In this document: positions 1 through 7,832 of the stretch, one piece after another
Layout: each line of letters starts with the position of its first letter
Position numbering within the stretch: the stretch's first letter is position 1
Source: Sphingopyxis indica
Lineage (GTDB): Bacteria > Pseudomonadota > Alphaproteobacteria > Sphingomonadales > Sphingomonadaceae
Direction: 5' to 3'
DNA length: 64,000 nt
NCBI RefSeq assembly: GCF_900188185.1
Contig: NZ_FZPA01000002.1
Location: 186,001 to 250,000, forward strand
The notes under the pieces: generated by a model
What the model was told of the DNA's origin: nothing
Database searches by the model: none
Seen by the model: the letters and a program-made list of their open reading frames with translations, nothing else
Translations under genes and position numbers: made by a program

Positions 1-287
1 AGCGACCAATAATCGCGCGTCATCCGCCGCTTGCGATAGCCGAGCGCGGTGAGCCACAGGATCAGCAGCGCGCCGATCGTGCCGAGCGTATAGCCGTACC
101 AGCTGCCGCCATTGGGGCGCGGCTGAACGTCGATCAGCGAATAGCTGACGATGACGAGCAGGCAGAGGCCGCCCGAAATCTTCGCCCAGCGGAAATCGGC
201 GTAGCGCAGGAAGCCCTCGTGCCGGCTCTCGCGCACGCGCTCGGTCTGCGTGGCCTTGCTGCGGCGGCGCTTGAAAAGGGTCGCCAT
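1..287 (-). CDS. Membrane protein, partial (C-terminus outside window)
   Basis: The first 95 residues can be read from an ATG at 287, whose A is also the last base of the TGA of the upstream Fe-S flavoprotein gene, so the two are translationally coupled. The protein opens with a basic cytoplasmic stretch (KRRRSK), then has two hydrophobic segments at about residues 38-52 and 69-83, followed by another basic patch (YRKRRMTRDYW). It runs off the left edge. I do not recognise the family. Its position directly after a four-cluster ferredoxin fusion suggests a membrane electron-transfer partner, which is inference only. Confidence 0.7.
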   Translation of the reverse strand, partial: MATLFKRRRSKATQTERVRESRHEGFLRYADFRWAKISGGLCLLVIVSYSLIDVQPRPNGGSWYGYTLGTIGALLILWLTALGYRKRRMTRDYWS

Positions 288-2722
288 CAGCCGGCATCCT
301 CCTCGAGCCGGGCGATCGACAGGAACTCCTCGGGCGAGACGCGGATCGCGGCGCCGGTCGGGCAGGCGCGGACGCAGGCCGGACCGCCGGCGATCCCCTT
401 GCACATGTCGCATTTGACCGCGATCTTCTTGGGCTTTTCATCGCCCAATTGCTGCTTCGTCCATTTGGGCGACGGCTCGCCCGGCCCCGGGCCGCGGCCG
501 AGGAGCAGCCAGCTCAGCAGTCCCGGCTTGGGCGGCGGTGCGGCCTCCATACGGATCACGCCATAGGGGCAGTTGCGCATGCAATTACCGCAGCCGATGC
601 ACCCCGGTTCCATGAACACTTCGCCGTCGGGGCCGCGGTGGATGACGTTGGGCGGGCAATCGGCCATGCAGTGCGGATGCTCGCAGTGGCGGCAGCTCGT
701 GGGCACGTGCAGATGCGCGAAGGTCTTGCCCGCCTCGCGGTCGAGCCGCGACAGCCCCTCGTGACTGTCGGCGCACGCCTTTTCGCAATTGTCGCAACCG
801 ACGCACAGATTTTCGTCGATCAGCAGCGCGTCGGTCGCCTCGCCCAGCCCTTCCTTCATGATGAAGCCGGCGGTGTCCGAATAGAGGTCGACCGCGCTCG
901 AATAGCTCGCCTTGCGCGATTCGATGAAGTCGTTCATCGCGGCGCGCTCGGCGACCGCGGCCTCGGTGGCTTCGCGCACCTGCGGCCGCGCCGCGAGCAT
1001 CGCCTTGAAACCCGCGCCGGTCAGCTTGATCACCTCGCTGCCGACCGCGGCTTTCACTGTCGCATTGCGCTTTTCGCCGCTCAATACCGCCATTTCGCCG
1101 AAATAGCTGCCCGCGGGCAGGTAGCGCAGGAAGATAGGTTTGCCGCCGATGTCCTTTTCGACGACCATCGAGCCCGATCGGATGACATAGACGTCGTCGC
1201 CGTCGTCGCCCTCCTCGACCACCGCCTTGCCCGCCGGAACGCGGATCACCTCGGCCTCGTCGACCACGGGTGCGAGGTCCTCCACGGTCAGTCCGCCCTT
1301 GAAGATCTGCAACAGCTGGCGTTCGAGCGAGATGCGGTTGATCGCGCGCTTCGCCCCCGGCACCGCCGCCATCAGCTTGAGCGCCGCGGTGCGCGATAGT
1401 TCGACGAAAATGCTGTCCGCGCCCGCGCGGATCGTCGCGCCGCGCTTGCGCCCCGAAATCAGGCCGACCTCGCCAAATATCGATCCCTGCTCGATCGGCA
1501 CGGTGACGCCCGGCCCGACCTCGACCAGCGCCTCCCCCTCGGCGATGGCGAACAGCGACGACCCCGGCTCGCCCTTCTCGAACACCACTTCGCCCGCGCG
1601 GTAGAAGGCGACCTTCGAATCGAGCATGAATTCGCGCATCTGGAGCGGCGAGACGTCGGCGAAGATGCGGACGTGACTGCGCAGGAATTCCAGCCACTCG
1701 CTGACCGGCATGTCATAGGGCAGGCCGGCGAAGATCGCCGCCAGATCCTTTTCGTCGGCGGGGGTCAGCGCGTCGTTGCCATTGATGAACTCGGCGACGT
1801 CATAGCCCTGGTTCATGCAATGCTTGATCAGCGGATAGCCCGCGAGCGCGCCGATGACATAGATGCCGGGCACCGTCGTTTCGAAGGTTGGCGACAGCTT
1901 CGGAAAGGCTTCGCGGTCGGGGCCGGTGAACGCGATCCCCATCGCCTCGACGAAGGCGCGCGGCGCAACCGACCCCAGCCGCGCGACGATGGTGTCGCAG
2001 GCGATGCGCTCCTCGCCATTCGGCGTGTCGAGCGTCAGCCAGCCGTCCTCGACCAGCTTGGGCTGCGTTTCGGTGCGGATGTCGATCAGCCCGTTTTCGC
2101 CCGCGTCCATCAGGTCGGCGACATTCTTCGCCTTGGCGCGCGCGAAATCCTTTGACCGGTTGAGGATGGTCACGCGGTTGCCGAGCGCTTCCTCGGCGAC
2201 GCCCAGCGCATTTTCGATCCCCGCATCGCCCGACCCGACGACGGTGATGTGGCGGTCACGGAAATCCTCGGGGTCGTCGACCTGATAGATGATGTGCGGC
2301 AGCTCGTTTCCGGGGCAGCGCAGCCGGTTCGGATTGCCCTGCGTGCCGATCGCGAGGACGATCGTTTCGGCCGCGATCGTCTCGCCCTTCGCAGTCTTGA
2401 TGAGAAAGGCACCCTTGGCGCCCGACACCTCGACGACCTCGGCATTATAGAGGATGTTCAGCTTGTTCGCGGCGGCATCCTCGTCCCAATTGGCGAGGAT
2501 CGTCTCGCGCGCGCCCTCGCCGAAGCGGCAGTCCGACCGCAGGTCGAGCCGGTCGGGGGTCGCAAGCACGCGCTTGCCCTTCTGATATTTGAAGATGGTA
2601 TCCGACAGATGGTCGGTCTTTTCGAGCAGGACGTGGCTCAGCCCGAGCTGCGCGGCGCGCGCGGCCGCACTAAGGCCCGCCGGGCCCGACCCGATGATCG
2701 CGACCTTGACGGTTTCGCTCAT
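287..2722 (-). CDS. FAD/NAD(P) oxidoreductase - double cyclic-nucleotide-binding - 4x[4Fe-4S] ferredoxin fusion
   Basis: An 811-residue multidomain cytoplasmic redox protein. Residues 1-315 form a thioredoxin-reductase-like two-dinucleotide-binding flavoprotein, with GSGPAG at 11-16 for FAD and GSGDAG at 163-168 for NAD(P)H. There is no CxxC redox pair between them, so it is not a thioredoxin reductase in the usual sense. Two cyclic-nucleotide-binding domains follow at about 355-455 and 480-580, each with an FGE...RxAT phosphate-binding-cassette-like motif. The C-terminus holds 16 cysteines in four groups (640-650, 677-689, 708-718, 771-787), the pattern of four-cluster B-subunits such as DmsB/NrfC. 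The likely role is electron transfer from NAD(P)H to Fe-S clusters under nucleotide control. Substrate and acceptor are unknown. It is coupled to the membrane gene downstream. Confidence 0.85.
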   Translation of the reverse strand: MSETVKVAIIGSGPAGLSAAARAAQLGLSHVLLEKTDHLSDTIFKYQKGKRVLATPDRLDLRSDCRFGEGARETILANWDEDAAANKLNILYNAEVVEVSGAKGAFLIKTAKGETIAAETIVLAIGTQGNPNRLRCPGNELPHIIYQVDDPEDFRDRHITVVGSGDAGIENALGVAEEALGNRVTILNRSKDFARAKAKNVADLMDAGENGLIDIRTETQPKLVEDGWLTLDTPNGEERIACDTIVARLGSVAPRAFVEAMGIAFTGPDREAFPKLSPTFETTVPGIYVIGALAGYPLIKHCMNQGYDVAEFINGNDALTPADEKDLAAIFAGLPYDMPVSEWLEFLRSHVRIFADVSPLQMREFMLDSKVAFYRAGEVVFEKGEPGSSLFAIAEGEALVEVGPGVTVPIEQGSIFGEVGLISGRKRGATIRAGADSIFVELSRTAALKLMAAVPGAKRAINRISLERQLLQIFKGGLTVEDLAPVVDEAEVIRVPAGKAVVEEGDDGDDVYVIRSGSMVVEKDIGGKPIFLRYLPAGSYFGEMAVLSGEKRNATVKAAVGSEVIKLTGAGFKAMLAARPQVREATEAAVAERAAMNDFIESRKASYSSAVDLYSDTAGFIMKEGLGEATDALLIDENLCVGCDNCEKACADSHEGLSRLDREAGKTFAHLHVPTSCRHCEHPHCMADCPPNVIHRGPDGEVFMEPGCIGCGNCMRNCPYGVIRMEAAPPPKPGLLSWLLLGRGPGPGEPSPKWTKQQLGDEKPKKIAVKCDMCKGIAGGPACVRACPTGAAIRVSPEEFLSIARLEEDAG

Positions 2723-2894
2723 CGCACCGCCGCTCCGATCGCCGGCGGCGGCCTGTATCTGCGCGCGGGCATCCCAACCCCCATCGCCCTTCCCCCTCGG
2801 CGACCAATAACGGATGCGACCCGGACTTACGTCCTGAAAATACAGCTATGCCCTTGAACGCAAGGCGAGGTCAACCGGCGGTTTTGGCGCGGCG

Positions 2895-3668
2895 TCAGGC
2901 GAGTTCGAAGATCGCCGCGATGCGATCCGACGCGATCGGTTCGAAGCGCGACCAGCCGTCGGGGCCCAGTTTTTCGAGCGGGCGGAAGCGCGCCTTGTAC
3001 GCCATGCGCGCCGATCCCTCGATCCAGTAGCCGAGATAGACATAGGGCAACCCCGCCCGCGCGGCGCGCTGCACATGGTCGAGGATGATATAGGTGCCCA
3101 GCCCCTCGCGCAGCGGATGCTGCGTGTCGAAAAAGCTGTAGATCATCGACAGCCCGTCGCCCTGCCGGTCGGTCAGGCAGCAGCCGACGAGCCGGCCGCG
3201 GCTGCCGTCGCTCGTCGGCTCGCGATATTCGATCATATAGCTGTCGACCGGGGTCTGCTCGACCATGTCGGCGAAATCCTGCTCGTCCATGTCGGCCATG
3301 CCGCCGTTCGGGTGGCGCGTCGTCAGATAGGAGCGCAGCAGCGCATATTGTTCCTCGGTCGCCCACGGCCTGCACGCGGTGACGACGAGGTCGCGGTTGC
3401 GGCGGACGTTGCGCTTCTGCGACTGGCTGGGGGCGAAGTCATTCGCGCACACGCGCACCGACACGCACGCCGAGCAATCGGCGCAACTCGGGCGATAGGC
3501 GACCGACTGGCTGCGGCGGAAACCGATGCGCCCGAGCGCGTCGTTGAGGTCGTTCGCATTATTGCCGCCGAGTTCGGTGAACACCTTGCGCTCGGTCTTG
3601 CCTTCCAGATAGGGGCATGGCGCCGGGCTGGTCACAAAGAAGCGCGGGAAACGAAATGGTGCGGACAC
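2895..3668 (-). CDS. bpt: Aspartate/glutamate leucyltransferase (arginyltransferase family)
   Basis: A 257-residue Bpt-type aminoacyl-tRNA-protein transferase. It attaches leucine (or arginine) from aminoacyl-tRNA to N-terminal Asp/Glu of proteins, feeding the N-end-rule pathway that delivers substrates to ClpS/ClpAP. The N-terminal cysteine-rich region (CPYLEG, then [14 protein letters not shown]) and the C-terminal GNAT-like half with a conserved YLGYWI segment are family hallmarks. I chose the GTG at 3668 because GGAGG sits 10 nt upstream and the family normally starts just before a FxxTxxxxCPYL segment; an in-frame extension to 3725 exists but looks untranslated. clpA lies elsewhere in this window, consistent with a complete N-degron route. 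Confidence 0.92.
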   Translation of the reverse strand: MSAPFRFPRFFVTSPAPCPYLEGKTERKVFTELGGNNANDLNDALGRIGFRRSQSVAYRPSCADCSACVSVRVCANDFAPSQSQKRNVRRNRDLVVTACRPWATEEQYALLRSYLTTRHPNGGMADMDEQDFADMVEQTPVDSYMIEYREPTSDGSRGRLVGCCLTDRQGDGLSMIYSFFDTQHPLREGLGTYIILDHVQRAARAGLPYVYLGYWIEGSARMAYKARFRPLEKLGPDGWSRFEPIASDRIAAIFELA

Positions 3669-3890
3669 GCGAGCTGGACCTCCGGATTGGCAACGCGCCC
3701 TCCCACGCGGGCGCCGACGCTTCACTGACAGCGACTATGCCGCGCGCCGTCAATGGTTCAAAGCCCATTTACCATTTTTCCCCGTCCCGATCTGAATCAG
3801 GCCCGAAATTTTCTGAATCGCCCGGTAACTTTTGTGCCGATTTGAATCGATTCGCGCCGGCGCTCGCGATCGGCGCGCGGAATCGGCGGC
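3669..3890. other. Intergenic gap between bpt and pyk
   Basis: This stretch lies between the pyk stop and the bpt start, both on the minus strand. It is less GC-rich than its surroundings and contains two copies of a GATTCAGA motif about 20 bp apart, which could be a promoter/operator region for bpt. No convincing ORF or terminator hairpin with a T-run was seen. Confidence 0.4.
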
Positions 3891-5345
3891 TCAGCTATAG
3901 CCTTTCAGCTCGTCGCCGGTCAGCGTCGCGACGTGGAGCACATTGGTCGATCCCGGCGTGCCGAAGGGAACGCCCGCCATCATCACCAGCTTCGACCCCG
4001 CCTGGCCGATGCCATGGCGCAACGCCATGCGCTTGCCCTTGGCGATCATCTCCTCAAAACTGCCGATGTCCTTCGTCGGCACGGCATGGGCGCCCCAGAG
4101 CAGCCCCATCCGCCGCGCCGCCTCGCGCTTCGGCGTCAGGACGAGGAGCGGCGCGCCGGGACGCTCGCGCGCGACCCGGCGCGCGGTCGAGCCCGACGCG
4201 GTGAAGCAGATGATCGCATCGGCGCCGATCGTCCCGATGATGCTCCCCGCCGCCTCGGCGAGCGCGTCGGCGGTCGTCGGATCGGGAAAGGTTTCGGTGA
4301 AATGGAGGCGGCGGAAATAATCGGGGTCGCTTTCGACCGAGCGCGCGATCGAATCCATCATCGTCACCGCTTCGACCGGCCAGGCGCCCGCCGCGGTCTC
4401 GGCCGACAGCATGATCGCGTCGGCGCCGTCGTAAACCGCGGTCGCCACGTCGCTCACCTCGGCGCGCGTCGGCGAGGGCGAGACGATCATCGATTCGAGC
4501 ATCTGCGTCGCGACGACGACCGGCTTGCCCATGGCCCTCGCGGTGGCGACGATGCGCTTTTGCAGCGGCGGCACCGCCTCGGGCGGCAGTTCGACGCCCA
4601 GGTCGCCGCGCGCGACCATCGCGGCGTCGGCTATCTCGAGAATTTCCTCCAAGCGCGCGACGCCCGCGGGCTTTTCGAATTTGACGAGCAGCGCCGCCTT
4701 GCCGCCGATCAGCCGCCGCGCCTCGGCGACGTCCTCGGGGCGCTGGACGAAGGAGAGCGCGATCCAGTCGACATGCTGTTCGAGCGCGAAAGAGAGGTCG
4801 CGGCGGTCCTTTTCGGTGAGCGCCGCGAGCGGCACGACGACATCGGGGACGTTGACGCCCTTGCGGTCCGAAATGCGGCCGCCGACCTCGACGAGGGTCT
4901 CGATGCGATCCGCCGTGACCTGCTTGACGCGCAGCACCAGCTTGCCGTCGTCGACGAGCAGCCGCGTCTCGGGCTCGAGCGCAGCGAACAGTTCGGGATG
5001 CGGCAGGTGGACGCGCGTCGCATCGCCCGGCGTCTTGTCGGTGTCGAGGACGAAGCTCGCGCCCTTCGCAAGCTCGGCGGGCCCGTCCTTGAAGGTGCCG
5101 ACGCGCAGTTTCGGCCCTTGCAGGTCGACGAGGATCGTCGACGGGCGGCCGGTTTCCTTTTCGAGCGCGCGGATCGCCGCGATCACCTTCGCATGGCCCG
5201 CATGGTCGCCATGGCTCATATTGACGCGGAAGGCGTCGGCGCCGGCGCGGTGCAGCGCCGCGATCATCTCCGGATTGGCACTCGCAGGGCCGAGCGTCGC
5301 CAAAATGCGCACCTTGCGCTGGCGGGGGGAAAAACTCTGGACCAC
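3891..5345 (-). CDS. pyk: Pyruvate kinase
   Basis: A 484-residue pyruvate kinase, the last step of glycolysis (PEP + ADP to pyruvate + ATP). Visible family motifs are the N-terminal RxxKILxTLGPA-like segment (KVRILATLGPAS), FRVNMSHG, the DLQGPKLRVG region, the catalytic lysine context LVKFEKPAG, the metal-binding ARGDLGVE, and the ATQMLESM segment. The C-terminal allosteric domain ends at a CFTASGSTAR-containing region. Length matches the family. The gene is divergent from the DUF1244 gene, with about 107 bp of shared promoter region. No neighbouring glycolytic genes are present. Confidence 0.97.
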   Translation of the reverse strand: MVQSFSPRQRKVRILATLGPASANPEMIAALHRAGADAFRVNMSHGDHAGHAKVIAAIRALEKETGRPSTILVDLQGPKLRVGTFKDGPAELAKGASFVLDTDKTPGDATRVHLPHPELFAALEPETRLLVDDGKLVLRVKQVTADRIETLVEVGGRISDRKGVNVPDVVVPLAALTEKDRRDLSFALEQHVDWIALSFVQRPEDVAEARRLIGGKAALLVKFEKPAGVARLEEILEIADAAMVARGDLGVELPPEAVPPLQKRIVATARAMGKPVVVATQMLESMIVSPSPTRAEVSDVATAVYDGADAIMLSAETAAGAWPVEAVTMMDSIARSVESDPDYFRRLHFTETFPDPTTADALAEAAGSIIGTIGADAIICFTASGSTARRVARERPGAPLLVLTPKREAARRMGLLWGAHAVPTKDIGSFEEMIAKGKRMALRHGIGQAGSKLVMMAGVPFGTPGSTNVLHVATLTGDELKGYS

Positions 5346-5452
5346 GATTGCTCCGCTTGCCTGTTTGCCGTTACGGTGAGCGTGGCATGGCGCGTCGCGC
5401 CCGCCAAGGCAACCGCCGTATAGCTATTCAATTCGGTAAAGGAGATGAAGCC

Positions 5453-5773
5453 ATGTCGTGCAGCGAGGATCGGGGCGACGGAACGGATGCGCTCGACACG
5501 CTCGACGATGCCGTCGCCGCCGCCGCCTTTCGCCGCCTCGTCCGCCTGCTCCGGCATCGTCACGACGCCGCGAACATCGACCTGATGGGGCTTGCCGGAT
5601 TCTGCCGCAACTGCCTCGGCGACTGGATCGCCGAAGCGGGCGGCATCGACAAGGAAACCGGCCGCGCGATCATCCACGGTATGCCGGCCGCCGAATGGAA
5701 GGCGCGCTATCACGTCACCGCGACCCCCGAACAGCTTCGGCGGATGGAAGAAAGCATGGCCAAGAATCCCTGA
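5453..5773 (+). CDS. DUF1244 domain protein
   Basis: A 106-residue cytoplasmic protein of the DUF1244 family (SMc04008-like), common in proteobacteria and of unknown function. The hallmark is the [15 protein letters not shown] segment with a CxxC pair at about residues 52-55, followed by a conserved KxxYH stretch near the C-terminus ([11 protein letters not shown]). The ATG at 5453 is preceded by AAGGAG at good spacing; the longer frame from 5348 is not needed. It is the first gene of a rightward run DUF1244-gapR-YbjQ-yebC. Confidence 0.88.
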   Translation: MSCSEDRGDGTDALDTLDDAVAAAAFRRLVRLLRHRHDAANIDLMGLAGFCRNCLGDWIAEAGGIDKETGRAIIHGMPAAEWKARYHVTATPEQLRRMEESMAKNP

Positions 5774-5835
5774 CCCGGCTACGGACGCGCCGGGGCGATT
5801 CTCGCCAGACCACATCCAATCCAGCGGAGCATAAA

Positions 5836-6078
5836 ATGAGCGAAGCCACCACTGCCGACGAACAACTGCGCCTTTTCATCGAGCGCATCGAGCGGCTGGA
5901 GGAAGAGAAAAAGGGTATCGCCGACGATATCCGCGACGTTTACAACGAGTCCAAGTCGCAGGGTTACGACCCAAAGATCATGCGGCAGATCGTGCGCCTG
6001 CGGAAGATGCCGGTCCACGACCGCAAGGAAATGGAAGCGATCCTCGACGTGTATAAATCGGCGCTCGGTATCGACTGA
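5836..6078 (+). CDS. gapR: GapR-like nucleoid-associated protein (DUF2312)
   Basis: An 80-residue DUF2312 protein. The family member GapR of Caulobacter binds overtwisted AT-rich DNA as a clamp-like tetramer and supports replication and topoisomerase activity. The sequence shows the expected layout: a long N-terminal coiled-coil helix ([18 protein letters not shown]), the ADIRDVYNE-like core ([16 protein letters not shown]), and the conserved basic IVRLRKM segment followed by a short C-terminal helix. The length is typical for sphingomonads. It follows the DUF1244 gene by about 60 bp, and the pair is often found together in alphaproteobacteria. Confidence 0.93.
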   Translation: MSEATTADEQLRLFIERIERLEEEKKGIADDIRDVYNESKSQGYDPKIMRQIVRLRKMPVHDRKEMEAILDVYKSALGID

Positions 6079-6109
6079 CGCGGGGGCGCACCGGCAAGGA
6101 GACGGAAGG

Positions 6110-6427
6110 ATGTTCAGCACCACCACCAATGTCGTCGAGGGCCGTCCGGTCCGCGAATATCTGGGGATCGTCACCGGCGAGGTGATCGTCGGTGCGAACA
6201 TCTTCCGCGATCTGTTCGCGAGCATCACCGACATCGTCGGCGGGCGATCGGGCAAATATGAGGACGTGCTCGCCCGCGCGCGCAAGGAAGCGCTCGGCGA
6301 GATGGAGGCGGAGGCGGCGAAACTCGGCGGCAATGCCGTGGTCGGCGTCGACATCGACTATGAAGTGCTCGGCCAGAACGGGTCGATGCTGATGGTCTCG
6401 GCGAGCGGCACCGCGGTCGTGCTCTGA
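6110..6427 (+). CDS. YbjQ/UPF0145 family protein
   Basis: A 105-residue YbjQ-like protein (UPF0145, sometimes called heavy-metal-binding domain). These form small pentameric assemblies of unknown physiological role. Features seen are the N-terminal [16 protein letters not shown] segment, the central [11 protein letters not shown] loop and the [13 protein letters not shown] helix, followed by a [15 protein letters not shown] strand, all family hallmarks. An AAGGAG-like ribosome binding site precedes the ATG. The gene lies 31 bp after gapR and 73 bp before yebC in the same direction. Confidence 0.9.
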   Translation: MFSTTTNVVEGRPVREYLGIVTGEVIVGANIFRDLFASITDIVGGRSGKYEDVLARARKEALGEMEAEAAKLGGNAVVGVDIDYEVLGQNGSMLMVSASGTAVVL

Positions 6428-6500
6428 CGCCGCGGTTGTGCGCCGCACGCAGGCGCGCTAGGGGCGGCGCACGATTTTCCGCATCCGATGGAGGTAGGCC

Positions 6501-7247
6501 GTGGCCGGCCATAGCAAATTCAAGAACATCATGCATCGCAAGGGCGCGCAGGACAAGAAACGCAGCGCCCTTTTCTCCAAGCTCAGCCGCGAAATCACCG
6601 TCGCGGCGAAAATGGGCCTGCCCGATCCCGACGCCAATGCGCGTCTGCGCGCCGCGGTCAATGCCGCCAAGGCGCAGTCGATGCCCAAGGACAATATCCA
6701 GCGCGCGATCGACAAGGCCGCGGGCGGCGACGGCGACAATTACGAGGAAATCCGCTACGAAGGCTATGGCCCCGGCGGCGTGTCGCTGATCGTCGAGGCG
6801 CTGACCGACAATCGTAACCGTACCGCGACCAACGTGCGCACCGCCTTCAGCAAGAATGGCGGCAATCTCGGCACGTCGGGCAGCGTCAGCCACGGCTTCG
6901 ACCGCCTCGGGCTGATCAGCTATCCCGCCGCGGCCGGCGACGCCGACACCATCTTCGAAGCGGCGCTCGACGCGGGCGCGGACGATGTCGAATCGTCCGA
7001 GGACGGGCACGACATCTGGACCAGCATCGACAGCCTGCACGAAGTCGCGAAAGCGCTCGAAGCGAAGCTCGGCGAGGCCGAGGGCGTGAAGCTCGCGTGG
7101 CGCCCGACGCTGAAGAGCGAAGTCGGCGACGAAGCGACCGCGCAGACCTTGTTCAAACTGATCGACACCCTCGACGACGACGACGACGTCCAGGCCGTGT
7201 GGGGCAATTATGAGATCCCCGACGCGGTGATGGAGAAATTGGGGTGA
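6501..7247 (+). CDS. yebC: YebC/PmpR family DNA-binding regulator
   Basis: A 248-residue YebC/PmpR-type protein (TACO1 family). The family has been described both as a DNA-binding regulator and as an aid to translation of proline-rich motifs. The N-terminus [14 protein letters not shown] is diagnostic, followed by the conserved SKLSREI and [10 protein letters not shown] segments. The start is GTG at 6501, with GGAGG six bases upstream. In many proteobacteria yebC precedes ruvC, as here, supporting both assignments. The intergenic region to ruvC is filled by a paired palindrome. Confidence 0.95.
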   Translation: MAGHSKFKNIMHRKGAQDKKRSALFSKLSREITVAAKMGLPDPDANARLRAAVNAAKAQSMPKDNIQRAIDKAAGGDGDNYEEIRYEGYGPGGVSLIVEALTDNRNRTATNVRTAFSKNGGNLGTSGSVSHGFDRLGLISYPAAAGDADTIFEAALDAGADDVESSEDGHDIWTSIDSLHEVAKALEAKLGEAEGVKLAWRPTLKSEVGDEATAQTLFKLIDTLDDDDDVQAVWGNYEIPDAVMEKLG

Positions 7248-7256
7248 CAAAGCCCT

Positions 7257-7344
7257 CCCCTCCCGCTTGCGGGAGGGGCCGGGGGTGGGCCGATGCACGG
7301 CGCGCCGCTTGCCCACCCCAAACCCCTCCCGCAAGCGGGAGGGG
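7257..7344. repeat. Paired palindromic repeat (family A) between yebC and ruvC
   Basis: Two near-identical 22-bp palindromes of the form CCCCTCCCGC[TT/AA]GCGGGAGGGG sit at 7257-7278 and 7323-7344, in inverted arrangement around a GC-rich core containing GGGGGTGGG and CCCACCCC. The same element recurs at six other places in this window. It could act as a transcription attenuator between yebC and ruvC, but its repetition points to a REP/BIME-like mobile repeat. Confidence 0.9.
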
Positions 7345-7352
7345 CTTCTGAC

Positions 7353-7823
7353 ATGATCGTCCTCGGCCTCGACCCCTCCTTGAGCTGCACCGGCTGGGGC
7401 GTGATCCGCGTCGAGGGCAGCCGGATCAGCCATATCGCCAACGGCCAGGTCAAGACCGACGCAAAGGCGCCGCTGCCGGGCCGGCTCGCGCATCTCGATA
7501 CTGTGCTCGCCGCGGTGATCGCCGATCATGCCCCGGCGTGCGCTGCGGTCGAGGAGGTGTTCGTCAACGACAATCCGCAATCGACGCTGAAGCTCGCGCA
7601 CGCGCGCGGGGTCGCGCTGCTCGCCTGCGCGCGCGCCGGCCTGCCCGTCGCCGAATATGCGCCGCGGCTCGTCAAGAAAGCGATCGTCGGCACCGGAGGC
7701 GCGGCGAAGGAGCAGGTGCAGGCGATGCTCCGCATCCTGCTTCCCGGCGCGAAGATCGCGGGCGCCGACGCCGCCGACGCGCTGGCGGTCGCCATCGCGC
7801 ATGCGCATCACCGTCCGCGCTGA
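7353..7823 (+). CDS. ruvC: Holliday junction resolvase RuvC
   Basis: A 156-residue RuvC endonuclease, which resolves Holliday junctions with RuvAB in recombination repair. The first catalytic acidic residue lies in GLDPSL near the N-terminus, the second in AVEEVFV, and the final acidic cluster in [11 protein letters not shown], giving the expected acidic tetrad. An [12 protein letters not shown] segment matches the family. The ATG at 7353 is only 8 bp after the repeat element; the upstream in-frame extension to 7293 is translated repeat and is rejected. ruvA and ruvB are not in the window. Confidence 0.95.
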   Translation: MIVLGLDPSLSCTGWGVIRVEGSRISHIANGQVKTDAKAPLPGRLAHLDTVLAAVIADHAPACAAVEEVFVNDNPQSTLKLAHARGVALLACARAGLPVAEYAPRLVKKAIVGTGGAAKEQVQAMLRILLPGAKIAGADAADALAVAIAHAHHRPR

Positions 7824-7832
7824 TCGCGCGCG

